A DNA stretch of 64,000 bases, taken from assembly GCF_011074795.1 (NCBI RefSeq), contig NZ_JAAMPF010000018.1, positions 62,001-126,000 on the forward strand. The letters are read 5' to 3'. The notes beneath the pieces were generated by a model. The model was not told the origin of the DNA and searched no databases. It worked only from the letters and a program-made list of their open reading frames with translations. This document shows, in pieces, positions 27,474 to 35,895 of the stretch (the first letter of the stretch is position 1; each line of letters begins with the position of its first letter). Made by a program: the position numbers and the translations under genes. The stretch is from Marinobacter salicampi (lineage in GTDB: Bacteria; Pseudomonadota; Gammaproteobacteria; Pseudomonadales; Oleiphilaceae).

Positions 27474-27496
27474 CCCGGACAGGAGGAAAACCACCG

Positions 27497-28363
27497 ATGG
27501 TCCTTCCCACCTCTATATCCGATGCCCTCGTGGCAATTGATTACGGTCAGCCAGACAGTGTCTCCCCAGTGGCCGGCGGCAGTATCAGTGAGGCCTGGCA
27601 GCTGAATTTCGCGGATGGCCGCAAAGTGTTTGTTAAAAGTCACGGCTCGCCCCCGCCGGGCTTCTTCGAGGCCGAGGCCCAGGGCCTCAGTGCTCTGGCC
27701 AGGACAGGGGCAATCAGGACGCCGCAGCCTCTGGCAGTGGCATCGAACTACCTGGCGATGGAATGGCTTGATGGTGCCAGGGCGAGGGATTACTGGCCCA
27801 GGTTCGGGGAGCAGCTTGCAGGTTTACACCGGCATACCGCTGAGGCCTTCGGTTTTGCCGGTGACAACTACTGTGGTCTGACGCCCCAGCCCAACCCCCA
27901 GGTTGCGGATGGCTTCCGGTACTTCCGGGAGGCCCGCCTGCTGTATCAGGGCCGGCTGGCACTGGCAGCAGGACTGCTGGATCAGCACGATTTTGAAGCG
28001 CTGGCCTATGTTGCGGATCACCTTGAGGACTGGGTTCCGGCCCAGCCGGCGAGCCTGCTTCATGGCGATCTCTGGAGTGGTAACGCCCACTGTGGTCCCC
28101 GTGGGGAACCGGTGCTGGTTGACCCGGCAGCACACTTCGGCTGGCATGAAGCCGAGCTGGCCATGACCTTGCTGTTTGGCGGTTTTCCCCAGGCTTTCTA
28201 CGAGTCGTATAAGGGAGCCAGCCAGTGTGATCCCGAGTGGGCGTCCCGGGCGGATATTTACAATCTCTACCACCTGCTCAACCATCTCAATCTGTTTGGC
28301 GGCGGCTATCTGGGGTCCGTCAGGAGCACCCTTGCCCGCTACAGGAAAAAGCCCCGGCGCTGA
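27497..28363 (+). CDS. fructosamine kinase-family protein
   Basis: A 288-residue member of the fructosamine kinase/ketosamine-3-kinase family with the aminoglycoside-phosphotransferase fold. It has a GGSISEAW phosphate-binding loop, a KVFVKSH lysine strand, and the Brenner-type catalytic motif LLHGDLWSGN. A metal-binding LVDPAAHFGWHEAELAM follows. It probably phosphorylates glycated (Amadori) amines, allowing deglycation. The frame extends back to 27197, but ATG 27497 with AGGAGG is clear. The last codons overlap a terminator that serves the convergent fadE. Confidence 0.9.
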   Translation: MVLPTSISDALVAIDYGQPDSVSPVAGGSISEAWQLNFADGRKVFVKSHGSPPPGFFEAEAQGLSALARTGAIRTPQPLAVASNYLAMEWLDGARARDYWPRFGEQLAGLHRHTAEAFGFAGDNYCGLTPQPNPQVADGFRYFREARLLYQGRLALAAGLLDQHDFEALAYVADHLEDWVPAQPASLLHGDLWSGNAHCGPRGEPVLVDPAAHFGWHEAELAMTLLFGGFPQAFYESYKGASQCDPEWASRADIYNLYHLLNHLNLFGGGYLGSVRSTLARYRKKPRR

Positions 28364-28380
28364 CGGGCAGCGGCGGGGCT
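28346..28380 (-). terminator. fadE terminator overlapping the end of the kinase gene
   Basis: On the minus strand AGCCCC (28380-28375) pairs with GGGGCT (28355-28350), with an inner CGCTG/CAGCG stem, and TTTTT follows at 28350-28346. It overlaps the last five codons and stop of the plus-strand gene ending at 28363. Confidence 0.7.
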
Positions 28381-28427
28381 CAGGGTGGTTTTACCGGAGA
28401 GTCTTGCTCAACCGGTTCTGATGGAGG

Positions 28428-30941
28428 TCAGCCTCCATCTGCCAGGGGTGTTTCCCGTTCCACCAGCCGACGCTTGCCGGTGGCACACTTAGACAACTCC
28501 TTGATCCCCTCGGCGTCGAAGGCATCCACACGGATCACATCGTAAAGGGCTGTCATGGCTTCCAGCAGGTGTTCGCTCTCGCTTTCCTTGACGATATCCT
28601 GCTCCACTGCCCAGTCAACCAGCTGCTTGCGCTCATGGCCCATGAGCATGTCGATGCGGCCCAGCTCTTCCGGGTCGCGCTTGCGGATGGCATCCTGCAG
28701 GCGCTGGCGGGCGTCATTGGTCTCATTGGCAAGTCGGTAGGCGTTCAGCACCCGGCCCACCGCATCATCCGGGCTCTCATTGAAGTACACGCCCCTTGAG
28801 ATACGCTGGCGGATCGGCTCGTCCTTGACGATCAGGTTGGCGACTTTGGCCCCCAGGCGATCATCCGGTGCCTTCAGCCGGCCGCTACCCAACGGGAAAA
28901 CCAGCATTTTCATGGGTATGCGTAGCGCGGGAACGGGGAAGTTCTCGATGGCCCGTTTCATCTGGGTCTGAAAGTCAAACAGGGAAATCTGCAGGCACCA
29001 TTCCACCAATAAACGCTGATCGTCCGGGTAGCCCTCGTCATGCCACTGCTTGATGACAGCGCTAGCGTAATAGAGGTGAACCAGACAATCGGCCATGCGA
29101 CCGGACAGACGCTGGCGGGCTTTCAGGCCGCCGCCCACGGTCAGCAGGGTGACGTCTGTCATCAGGGCAAAGGCGGCCGAGAAACGGGCAAGCTGACGAT
29201 AGTAGGGCTTGATGTTGCCCTTGTCCGGCACCGGCTCCACCAGGCCATTGGTAAGGCCCAGCACAAAGGTCTTGAGGCCGTTTCGGGTGGTATGGGCGAT
29301 GTGCCGGTAGAAGACGCCGTCGAACTGCCGGGTCGCCTTCTTCTTGTCGTCCATGTTGGCGGCCTGGATCTCATCCACAATAAAGGGATGGCAGCGGATG
29401 GCACCCTGGCCGAAGACCATGAGACTGCGGGTCAGGATGTTGGCCCCTTCCACGGTGATCGCAATAGGCACTGCCTGGTAGGCCCTGGCCAGGAAGTTCC
29501 GTGGCCCGGTGATAACCCCGCGACCGGCAACCACATCCATGGCGTGGTTGATCACGTTGCGCATGATGTCGGTGTTACGGTACTTGAGCAGCGCCGAAGG
29601 CACCGACGGCCGAACGCCACGGTCCAGCATGCCGGAGGTCAGCTTGCGGGCGGCGTCCATCATGTAGGTGTAGCCGGCAATGGGCTCAAGGGCTTCCTGG
29701 ACGCCTTCGAAATTGCTGATGGAACGGCCGAACTGTTCCCGGACCATGGCATAGGAGCCAGTGGTGAGGCAGGCCAGCTTGCCGGCGCCGGTACCCAGGG
29801 CGGGCAGTGAGATCGAGCGCCCGATGGACAGGCATTCCAGCAGCATCTTCCAGCCATTACCGACCATGGCCTGGCCGCCGATGACCTGGTCCATGGGGAT
29901 AAACACATCTTCGCCCCAGGTCGGCCCGTTCATGAAGACGGTATTCATGGGCAGGTGACGTGGCCCGGCGTTGGCCCCTTCGGTATCGTGGGGCACCAGG
30001 ACGCAGGTAACGCCCACGTTGTCGGCGTCGCCGATCAGATGATCCGGATCGTAAACCTTGATAGCCAGGCCGATCAGGGTGGCCACAGGGGCGAGGGTAA
30101 TGTAGCGCTTGTTCCAGGTAACTTTCAGGCCAAGCACCTTCTCGCCGTTCCATTCGCCTTCACAGACGATGCCCCGGTCAGGTATGGCGCCCGCGTCAGA
30201 ACCGGCAACGGGCGAGGTAAGGGCGAAACAGGGAATCTCCTCGCCTTTGCTCAGGCGCGGCAGGTACCAGGATTTCTGCTTTTCGGTGCCGTAATGCATC
30301 AGCAGCTCCCCCGGGCCGAGGGAGTTGGGCACCATGACCGTAACCGCGGCCGAGACACTCCGGGTGGAAACCTTCATGACGATCTCGGAGTGGGCGGTGG
30401 CGGTGAAGCCCTTGCCCCCGTGCTCCTTGGGGATCACCATGCCGAAAAAGCCCTGTTCCTTGATGTAGGCCCAGACTTCTTCGGGCAGGTCGAACTGCTC
30501 ATGGGTGATTGACCAGTCGTCCAGCATGCTACAGAGAGTGTCCACAGGGCCATCAATGAACGCCTGTTCCTCGTCGGTCAGTCTTGCCGGCCTGTAGCCC
30601 AACAGAGTGGACCAGTCGGGCTGGCCGGAAAAAAGCTCGCCATCCCAATCCACGCTGCCGGAGTTCAGGGCCTCCTGCTCGGTATCGGACAGCGTCGGCA
30701 AGCGGCTGCGGACCCAGCCCAGCAAGGGCGTGCTTAACCTATCCCGGCGGATTTTGCTTGGGAAGATCAGTAGCAGACTGACAATCAGCAGTGCGCCGCC
30801 AAATATAATGCTGACCGGATGCCAGCCATCAATCCAGAACCCCAGAACAGTAGCCAGGGTCAGCACAACCGCGGCAACCAGGCCGCCCTTTCCCAGGTAG
30901 AGCAGAACCAGTGCACTCAGCAACAGCAAGAGTACGCTCAT
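28428..30941 (-). CDS. fadE: FadE-type long acyl-CoA dehydrogenase
   Basis: 837 residues. Two or three N-terminal membrane helices cover about 1-62, then an acyl-CoA dehydrogenase domain at about 120-520. Motifs include PKEHGGKGF, SPVAGSDAGAIPD, KRYITLAPVATLIG, MNTVFMNGPTWGEDVFIP and a QFGRSI segment. A C-terminal FadE-specific helical domain of about 280 residues follows. It catalyses the first step of general fatty acid beta-oxidation at the inner membrane. ATG 30941 has GGGAGG upstream. It is monocistronic with its own terminator, separate from the specialised dehydrogenase pair at 14498-16844. Confidence 0.95.
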   Translation of the reverse strand: MSVLLLLLSALVLLYLGKGGLVAAVVLTLATVLGFWIDGWHPVSIIFGGALLIVSLLLIFPSKIRRDRLSTPLLGWVRSRLPTLSDTEQEALNSGSVDWDGELFSGQPDWSTLLGYRPARLTDEEQAFIDGPVDTLCSMLDDWSITHEQFDLPEEVWAYIKEQGFFGMVIPKEHGGKGFTATAHSEIVMKVSTRSVSAAVTVMVPNSLGPGELLMHYGTEKQKSWYLPRLSKGEEIPCFALTSPVAGSDAGAIPDRGIVCEGEWNGEKVLGLKVTWNKRYITLAPVATLIGLAIKVYDPDHLIGDADNVGVTCVLVPHDTEGANAGPRHLPMNTVFMNGPTWGEDVFIPMDQVIGGQAMVGNGWKMLLECLSIGRSISLPALGTGAGKLACLTTGSYAMVREQFGRSISNFEGVQEALEPIAGYTYMMDAARKLTSGMLDRGVRPSVPSALLKYRNTDIMRNVINHAMDVVAGRGVITGPRNFLARAYQAVPIAITVEGANILTRSLMVFGQGAIRCHPFIVDEIQAANMDDKKKATRQFDGVFYRHIAHTTRNGLKTFVLGLTNGLVEPVPDKGNIKPYYRQLARFSAAFALMTDVTLLTVGGGLKARQRLSGRMADCLVHLYYASAVIKQWHDEGYPDDQRLLVEWCLQISLFDFQTQMKRAIENFPVPALRIPMKMLVFPLGSGRLKAPDDRLGAKVANLIVKDEPIRQRISRGVYFNESPDDAVGRVLNAYRLANETNDARQRLQDAIRKRDPEELGRIDMLMGHERKQLVDWAVEQDIVKESESEHLLEAMTALYDVIRVDAFDAEGIKELSKCATGKRRLVERETPLADGG

Positions 30942-31043
30942 TGAATGACCTCCCTTTCAAATTGAGACAAAAATCAAAATTAACCATCAATCAATCCCGG
31001 CACAGATGCAAGCTGATTGGTCGGGCCGCAGTTGAGCTGGAAC

Positions 31044-31068
31044 AAAAAAGGGCCAGTCAGACTGGCCC
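31044..31068 (-). terminator. terminator of the OmpA-like/DUF4398 lipoprotein operon
   Basis: A perfect 8-bp stem GGGCCAGT/ACTGGCCC (31050-31057 with 31061-31068) has a 3-nt loop. On the minus strand TTTTTT follows (complement of 31044-31049). It lies 59 bp past the OmpA-like stop codon. Confidence 0.9.
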
Positions 31069-31126
31069 AGGTGAGACAAAGTGTGGCGCACGACTATAGC
31101 CTGCGCCAGGGTGTGCCCGACTGCGG

Positions 31127-31936
31127 TTAACGGGACTGGATGTTGCCGTCCTGATCGGAGATGACAATCTCAACCCGGCGATTCTGTTGACGACCCGAAG
31201 CGGTGTCGTTGCTGGCGACCGGATGCGCTTCGCCGAAGCCCTGGACCTCAATGCGATCACCGTCGATGCCCCGTTCTGTCAGTTCTTCCTTGACTGACCA
31301 TGCGCGGCGCTCGGAGAGCTCCTGGTTATAGGCCGCATCGCCGGTGCTGTCGGTATAGCCTTCAACACGGACACGGCGGTCCTCATACTCTCTCATGAAT
31401 TCAGCCAGGCGCTGGACGGTCTGCTCGCCGGATTGCTTGAGTGATGCTTCGTTAACACCAAACAATACGTCGCCCAACGTCAGTACCATGCCGCGATCAG
31501 TCTGCTCGGCCTGGAGACGTTCCATTTCCCGACGCAGCTGCTGGGCTTCCTGACGGGCCTGCTGGGCTTCGTCAGTGCGCATCTGCAGCATCATTTCCTC
31601 GCGACGCTGCTCTGCGGAGTTTATCTCTTCCTGCAGTTTGGCCTGCTTGCCCTGCTCGTGAGCAATCTGGGTGTGACGAAGGGCAAGGTAAGAAACATGC
31701 TCGATCTTGTCGTCGGTGGCGTCTTCTTCCTGGAGTTCTTCCGCTTCATTGATACGCGTCTTGGCACTCCGCAGCTGAGCGGGGCCGCTGCGGACAACGT
31801 TGGTATCGTTTTCTATCTGACCGTAGAGTGAGCGGGCCTCCACAAGCCGTTCGTTATCTTCCGGGGTACCTGCGCAACCTACCATCAAAACAGACAGCCC
31901 CACTGAGATCCCTATAAGCGGTTTCCGATTAAACAT
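31127..31936 (-). CDS. OmpA-family lipoprotein with coiled coil
   Basis: A 269-residue lipoprotein with lipobox MVGC (Cys21). An N-terminal DUF4398-like helical region (about 30-90) is followed by a long Gln/Glu/Arg coiled coil (about 95-145). The OmpA C-terminal peptidoglycan-binding domain (about 150-262) contains LFGVNEASL, VRVEGYTDSTGD, LSERRAWSVKEEL and the NRRVEIVI end. It probably tethers the outer membrane to peptidoglycan. It follows a small DUF4398 lipoprotein by 22 bp, and the shared N-terminal pattern suggests the two interact or arose by duplication. Confidence 0.9.
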   Translation of the reverse strand: MFNRKPLIGISVGLSVLMVGCAGTPEDNERLVEARSLYGQIENDTNVVRSGPAQLRSAKTRINEAEELQEEDATDDKIEHVSYLALRHTQIAHEQGKQAKLQEEINSAEQRREEMMLQMRTDEAQQARQEAQQLRREMERLQAEQTDRGMVLTLGDVLFGVNEASLKQSGEQTVQRLAEFMREYEDRRVRVEGYTDSTGDAAYNQELSERRAWSVKEELTERGIDGDRIEVQGFGEAHPVASNDTASGRQQNRRVEIVISDQDGNIQSR

Positions 31937-31958
31937 AATGCTCTCCTTATCCCGGGCT

Positions 31959-32336
31959 TTACTGTTGCTCAGAGTTGAGGCGCTGGCGCAGCTTATTAAT
32001 GCTGTCGTTTACCTCTTCCACTGCCTGCCTGGCCTTATCGGTCTCGGACCGGGCGCCTGCCAGGCGGGCATCAAGCTCGGCCTGTTCCAGCAGGCGTCGG
32101 GCTTCCTTATATTCCTCGTCCTCCATCAACTCCTCGGCATCGGCCACCTTGTTGCGGGCGTCGTTGAGAAGAACCGGGTTGTACTCTCTGGCATCCGACG
32201 CTTCCGCGCGGTCTACAGCGGACTGGGCAGCCTGGAGCTCACTATCAGGTTTGGGGCCCGGCCCGGCACAGGCCGCGATCGTTGCGGAAAGACCCAGGAC
32301 TATGGCGGTGCGTCCCAAGTATTGATGTGGCTTCAT
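31959..32336 (-). CDS. DUF4398-type small lipoprotein
   Basis: A 125-residue lipoprotein with lipobox IAAC (Cys23). An almost wholly helical Ala/Glu/Arg/Asp-rich body of the DUF4398 kind follows (SAVDRAEASDAREYNP, LLNDARNKVADAEELM, EEYKEARRLLEQAELDARLA). Such proteins commonly precede OmpA-like lipoproteins, as here. The open frame reaches 32441, but ATG 32336 with AAAAAGGAG and a standard lipoprotein signal is the start. The role is probably structural in the outer membrane or periplasm; no enzyme motif is visible. Confidence 0.85.
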   Translation of the reverse strand: MKPHQYLGRTAIVLGLSATIAACAGPGPKPDSELQAAQSAVDRAEASDAREYNPVLLNDARNKVADAEELMEDEEYKEARRLLEQAELDARLAGARSETDKARQAVEEVNDSINKLRQRLNSEQQ

Positions 32337-32650
32337 AAATAGACTCCTTTTTATGGTGGTCTGGTTCAGGGACCGTTCAACCCGAAAATGAATCTCCGAG
32401 TTCTTACCAGCGTCCGGCTGGCAACGAAAAACAGGACTCAAAGCCTGAACACGTCGTCGGGCTTACGCAGAACTATAACAACCCGATGACTGCGGAGATG
32501 AACTCCTGCTCAGGTATACCCGGGCTGAACCGTCGATAGGACCGCAAAAAAATACCCTTAGTCCTACATATAGCTGTTTTTCCCCAGGTTGTAGTGGACA
32601 ACTGTCATTAAAAAATCGTCACCTCATGGAAAGGAATCGCAGTCCCGGGT
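32337..32650. other. intergenic region with the lipoprotein operon promoter
   Basis: 314 bp without a gene. The left part must contain the promoter of the lipoprotein pair. The right part, before the stop of the hydrolase at 32651, has a short GTTGT/ACAAC hairpin near 32588-32602, without a convincing T tract on the minus strand. No repeat or known operator was found. Confidence 0.45.
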
Positions 32651-33529
32651 TCAGGAGTCCGGGGCTTGCCGTAAAAACTGGAGATAGTGCCGGGTAACGG
32701 ACCCGGGCGCTTCTACCTGTGGGTAGTGACCGATTCCTGACAGTTCCGCCAGATAGTCCAGAGGCAGAGCCAGCTCCTGGAAGCGTGCCACCATATGGGC
32801 ACCGGATACCGGGTCGGCCGAGCCATTGATCAGGCAGACCGGCACCCGCGCCTGGCGGATGGCGTCGACCCAGCGCTCGCGGTGCTTCTTGCGATCGTTC
32901 ATGTAGGTGATCAGGTTATGGAAGATATGGCGGCCGTTGTTATGGCACACCAGTTGCCAGAAATACGCCAGGGTCTGGGTATCCGGTTTGGTGTTGGGGC
33001 CGAATACCCGGCTCATGGCGCTGTCGAACTTCTTCCTGTTCGAAAGCCGGTTGAATAGAGGCCCCAGTGGGCTTAGCAGCAACTTCTGGGTCAGCAGGGC
33101 CCGATGGGTTTCCGGAAACAGGCCGCCGTTCAGGAAGGCCACCGTTGCCCAGTCACCGGCACCCATGTTTCTGTTCTGTCTCGCCAGCAATTCCTGGGCG
33201 ACGGTGTCACCGTAGTCGTGGGCCAGTACATGAAAGCGCTCCAGGCCCAGCCTGCGAACCACAGCCTCGACCAGATCCGCCTGCTCGTGGATGGAATAAC
33301 GGTGTCTGGTCGGTTTATCGGAAAATCCGAACCCCAGCATGTCCATTGCCACCACCCGGTAGTGCGCCCGGAGGGCCGGCCAGATCCCGTGCCAGTCCCA
33401 ACTCGAGGTTGGGAAACCATGAATAAGCAGGACGGTTTCCTGCCCGGGTTCGCCGTCATCAATGACAAACAGTCGATATTGCTCGACATCGTGTAGCTGA
33501 CCTTTACTGAACCATTGATCGGGAGTCAT
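32651..33529 (-). CDS. alpha/beta hydrolase (MEST/haloalkane dehalogenase-like)
   Basis: A 292-residue alpha/beta hydrolase. The oxyanion motif is HGFPTSSWDW, followed by DMLGFGFSDKP. The nucleophile elbow is AHDYGDT with Asp, then a helical cap (about 150-210). The acid residue lies in NGSADPVSGAH and the catalytic His in GIGHYPQVEAP. The HDYGDT elbow is characteristic of the MEST/PEG1-like group related to haloalkane dehalogenases and epoxide hydrolases. The ribosome site AAAGGAG is strong. Substrate unknown. It is monocistronic and divergent from the amidohydrolase gene. Confidence 0.85.
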   Translation of the reverse strand: MTPDQWFSKGQLHDVEQYRLFVIDDGEPGQETVLLIHGFPTSSWDWHGIWPALRAHYRVVAMDMLGFGFSDKPTRHRYSIHEQADLVEAVVRRLGLERFHVLAHDYGDTVAQELLARQNRNMGAGDWATVAFLNGGLFPETHRALLTQKLLLSPLGPLFNRLSNRKKFDSAMSRVFGPNTKPDTQTLAYFWQLVCHNNGRHIFHNLITYMNDRKKHRERWVDAIRQARVPVCLINGSADPVSGAHMVARFQELALPLDYLAELSGIGHYPQVEAPGSVTRHYLQFLRQAPDS

Positions 33530-33717
33530 AAAAGCTCCTTTGTGGGAGGCGTTACCGGTAAGTCAGCGATTGTGAGATTGTGAGCTAAACTGTGAACTCG
33601 GCTTCAAGTCTAGGAGCGATCCCTGGAATATCAATTGACGGTAGTCTGCCAGCTTCCTGAAGCTGGCAGCACCAACCCAAAGAGTAAGGTCGAGTTCCGG
33701 CCAGGAGAAGATAGGCA

Positions 33718-35598
33718 ATGAGTGATCATCAGTGGGACTTTCTGATTCAGGGCGCCAAGGTATTTGACGGCTCCGGTAACGCCAACGCCGCTGTTGAAGA
33801 CATCGCGATTGCCGATGGCAAAATTGCCGCCCGCGGCAGGCTCCTGGATGCCAGCAAGGCCAAAAAAGTCATTGATGGCCAAAACCGTTGGGCAATGCCG
33901 GGCCTGTTTGACATTCATACCCACTATGACCTCGAACTGGAAGTAGCCCCGGGCCTGCCGGAGTCTGTGCGCCATGGCACCACGACGGTGGTGATCGCCA
34001 ACTGCAGTCTCGGGCTGGCGTTCGGGTCCCAGCGTAAAGCCGGGGCGGATCCTATCGTGGACTGCTACGCCCGAGTCGAGAACATTCCAAAGTCGGTGCT
34101 CAGGGCTACAGCCGACAAAGTCGATTGGGAAACGCCCCGGCAGTACATCGAACACCTCAATCGCCTGACCTTGGGGCCCAACCTTGTTACTCTGGTGCCC
34201 CACTCCATGTTGCGCATTGAAGTCATGGGGTTTGAAGAGAGCATTTCCCGGGACCCCACCGAAGCGGAGTTGGCGGCAATGGAGTCCATGCTCGCCGATG
34301 CCCTGGATGAGGGCTATGCCGGGTTTTCCACCGATGCCCTGCCGTTCCATTACCTGGCCAACCAGCCCAACACCGGCAAGACCATTCCCACCCAGTTTGC
34401 CGGCTATCAGGAAATCCGTCGCCTGACCGAGGTGGTCCGGCGCAAAGGTGCCACCTGGCAGGCAACGCCGCCCAAGGACAGCACGATCGGTACCATTCGC
34501 ACCTTCCTGCTCACCAGTGGCCGCCTGCATGGTAAGCCCCTGAAAACCACCGTGGTGGCAGCGCTGGATGTGCACAGTAACCGCAAGATCGTCCGGCTTG
34601 CCCGCCTGTTGGCCCGGGTGCTGAACTCCCGGGCACTGCAGGGCAATTTCCATCTTCAGGCCCTGGCGGCGCCGTTCAAGACCTGGTCGGACGGGGCGAT
34701 CACACCTCTGGCGGAAGAAATAGCCGAGTTGCGCGCCCTCAACGAAAAAGAACTCGAAGACCGGGACGGGCGCCGCGCCCTGCTGGATGACCCGGTCTAC
34801 ATTGCCCAGTTCAAGGCCATGTGGATGACCGGCAAGCAGGGCTATGGCATGGCGCGCCTTAAGCGCCTGCTCAGGCTGGAGGACTACGCCTTCAACCGGA
34901 CAATGGAAGACATGACCGTCGAGGTCTGTCCGCTGGAGCTCTGGCAGGGCTGGACCTTCGCCGCGATCTTTGATCGGGTGAAGGCCCTGAACTCAGGCGG
35001 CGCCACCTTCAAGGATGAACACGAGAAACAGATCGTTCAGGACTACTTCAGCGACGTAAAGGACGAGGCAGACTTCGTTCTGGCCATGTTGCGGGCCTTT
35101 GATCTTGACGTAAAGTGGTACACGGTCTCCGCCAATCGCAACCCGCAGATGACCCGCCGCCTGCTGATGGACCCCCAGCTTTTGCCCGGGTTCAATGACA
35201 GCGGGGCACACCTGACCAATATGGCATTTTATGACGGCAATCTCCGGGCCCTGCGGTTAGCTTCCGAAGGCGGAGATGCGGATGTGGCCTATATGGTTCG
35301 GCGGCTGACCCGAGACCCGGCCGAGGTATTCGGAGTCAAGGGCGGCACCATTGAAACAGGCGATGTGGCCGACATCATTCTGGTGGACCCGGAACAGCTC
35401 CAGCGCTTCGACCCCGACACCAGTGCCCGACGCATCTATCGGGACGAGTTCCAGCATGAGCAACTGGTGAACCGGTCCGACGGCGTTGTGCCTCTGGTCA
35501 TGATTGCGGGCCAGCCGGTCTGGACCGGCGACCGGTTCGACGAGCGCCTGGGCCGCGATAAGCTCGGCCGGGTGCTGCCAACGACATTCCAGTCCTGA
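33718..35598 (+). CDS. divergent amidohydrolase, N-acyl-D-amino-acid deacylase-like
   Basis: 626 residues with a metal-dependent amidohydrolase barrel of the D-aminoacylase subfamily. The first metal motif is FDIHTHYDLE (about residues 62-71). HGTTTVVIANCSLG carries the Cys that helps bind metal in D-aminoacylase. The late catalytic Asp lies in FNDSGAHLTN, and the C-terminal beta-sandwich returns in GTIETGDVADIILVDPE. Other metal-ligand loops are less standard. It is longer than typical D-aminoacylases (about 480-580). The ribosome site AGGAG is clear. The true substrate is uncertain. Its position before the arginine operon may be coincidental. Confidence 0.8.
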   Translation: MSDHQWDFLIQGAKVFDGSGNANAAVEDIAIADGKIAARGRLLDASKAKKVIDGQNRWAMPGLFDIHTHYDLELEVAPGLPESVRHGTTTVVIANCSLGLAFGSQRKAGADPIVDCYARVENIPKSVLRATADKVDWETPRQYIEHLNRLTLGPNLVTLVPHSMLRIEVMGFEESISRDPTEAELAAMESMLADALDEGYAGFSTDALPFHYLANQPNTGKTIPTQFAGYQEIRRLTEVVRRKGATWQATPPKDSTIGTIRTFLLTSGRLHGKPLKTTVVAALDVHSNRKIVRLARLLARVLNSRALQGNFHLQALAAPFKTWSDGAITPLAEEIAELRALNEKELEDRDGRRALLDDPVYIAQFKAMWMTGKQGYGMARLKRLLRLEDYAFNRTMEDMTVEVCPLELWQGWTFAAIFDRVKALNSGGATFKDEHEKQIVQDYFSDVKDEADFVLAMLRAFDLDVKWYTVSANRNPQMTRRLLMDPQLLPGFNDSGAHLTNMAFYDGNLRALRLASEGGDADVAYMVRRLTRDPAEVFGVKGGTIETGDVADIILVDPEQLQRFDPDTSARRIYRDEFQHEQLVNRSDGVVPLVMIAGQPVWTGDRFDERLGRDKLGRVLPTTFQS

Positions 35599-35615
35599 GG
35601 TAGTGCCCGGGAGGG

Positions 35616-35705
35616 TTACAGGGCCGGGGCTGCTGGCATGAGTGTTTCATCCACATCTACCCGGTTGGGGCCTCGGCCAAGTGCATGGTTGGCAACCAAA
35701 TACAT
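35616..35705 (-). pseudogene. possible gene remnant (C-terminal fragment)
   Basis: On the minus strand an open stretch from 35747 to the stop at 35618-35616 reads like the end of a real protein. A hydrophobic helix (LAWLNVASVAMYLVANHA) is followed by a polar tail (LGRGPNRVDVDETLMP). The only ATG is at 35705, with no ribosome site. An in-frame stop lies at 35750-35748. It may be the remaining 3' end of a membrane protein gene, or a very small protein. No family is recognised. Confidence 0.3.
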
Positions 35706-35741
35706 GGCCACACTGGCCACGTTGAGCCACGCCAGTATTGG

Positions 35742-35807
35742 AACACTTCAACTTTAAACAAGTGTTAAATATTCACCGCAGTGATCATAGGCAGTTTCCC
35801 TGATCAC
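35742..35807. promoter_or_regulatory. two perfect 7-bp inverted repeats upstream of the arginine deiminase operon
   Basis: AACACTT (35742-35748) is mirrored by AAGTGTT (35760-35766). GTGATCA (35781-35787) is mirrored by TGATCAC (35801-35807). Both lie upstream of the ANR-type box and may bind a second regulator such as ArgR or a CRP-family protein. Neither matches a consensus I can name. Confidence 0.4.
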
Positions 35808-35817
35808 GGTTATGTGA

Positions 35818-35856
35818 TTGACCTGCATCAACCGGTGCCTCTGCGGGCAGTGATAG
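35818..35856 (+). promoter_or_regulatory. ANR/FNR box and -10 of the arginine deiminase operon
   Basis: TTGAC-CTGC-ATCAA (35818-35831) differs from the FNR/ANR consensus TTGAT-N4-ATCAA at one base. A -10-like TGATAG lies at 35851-35856. This puts the box centre about 41 bp before the expected start near 35865, the class II activator position. ANR control of arc operons is established in Pseudomonas. Confidence 0.75.
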
Positions 35857-35895
35857 CGTGAGCTCCACCCTGCCATTGCCGTCAAGGAACCCGTC

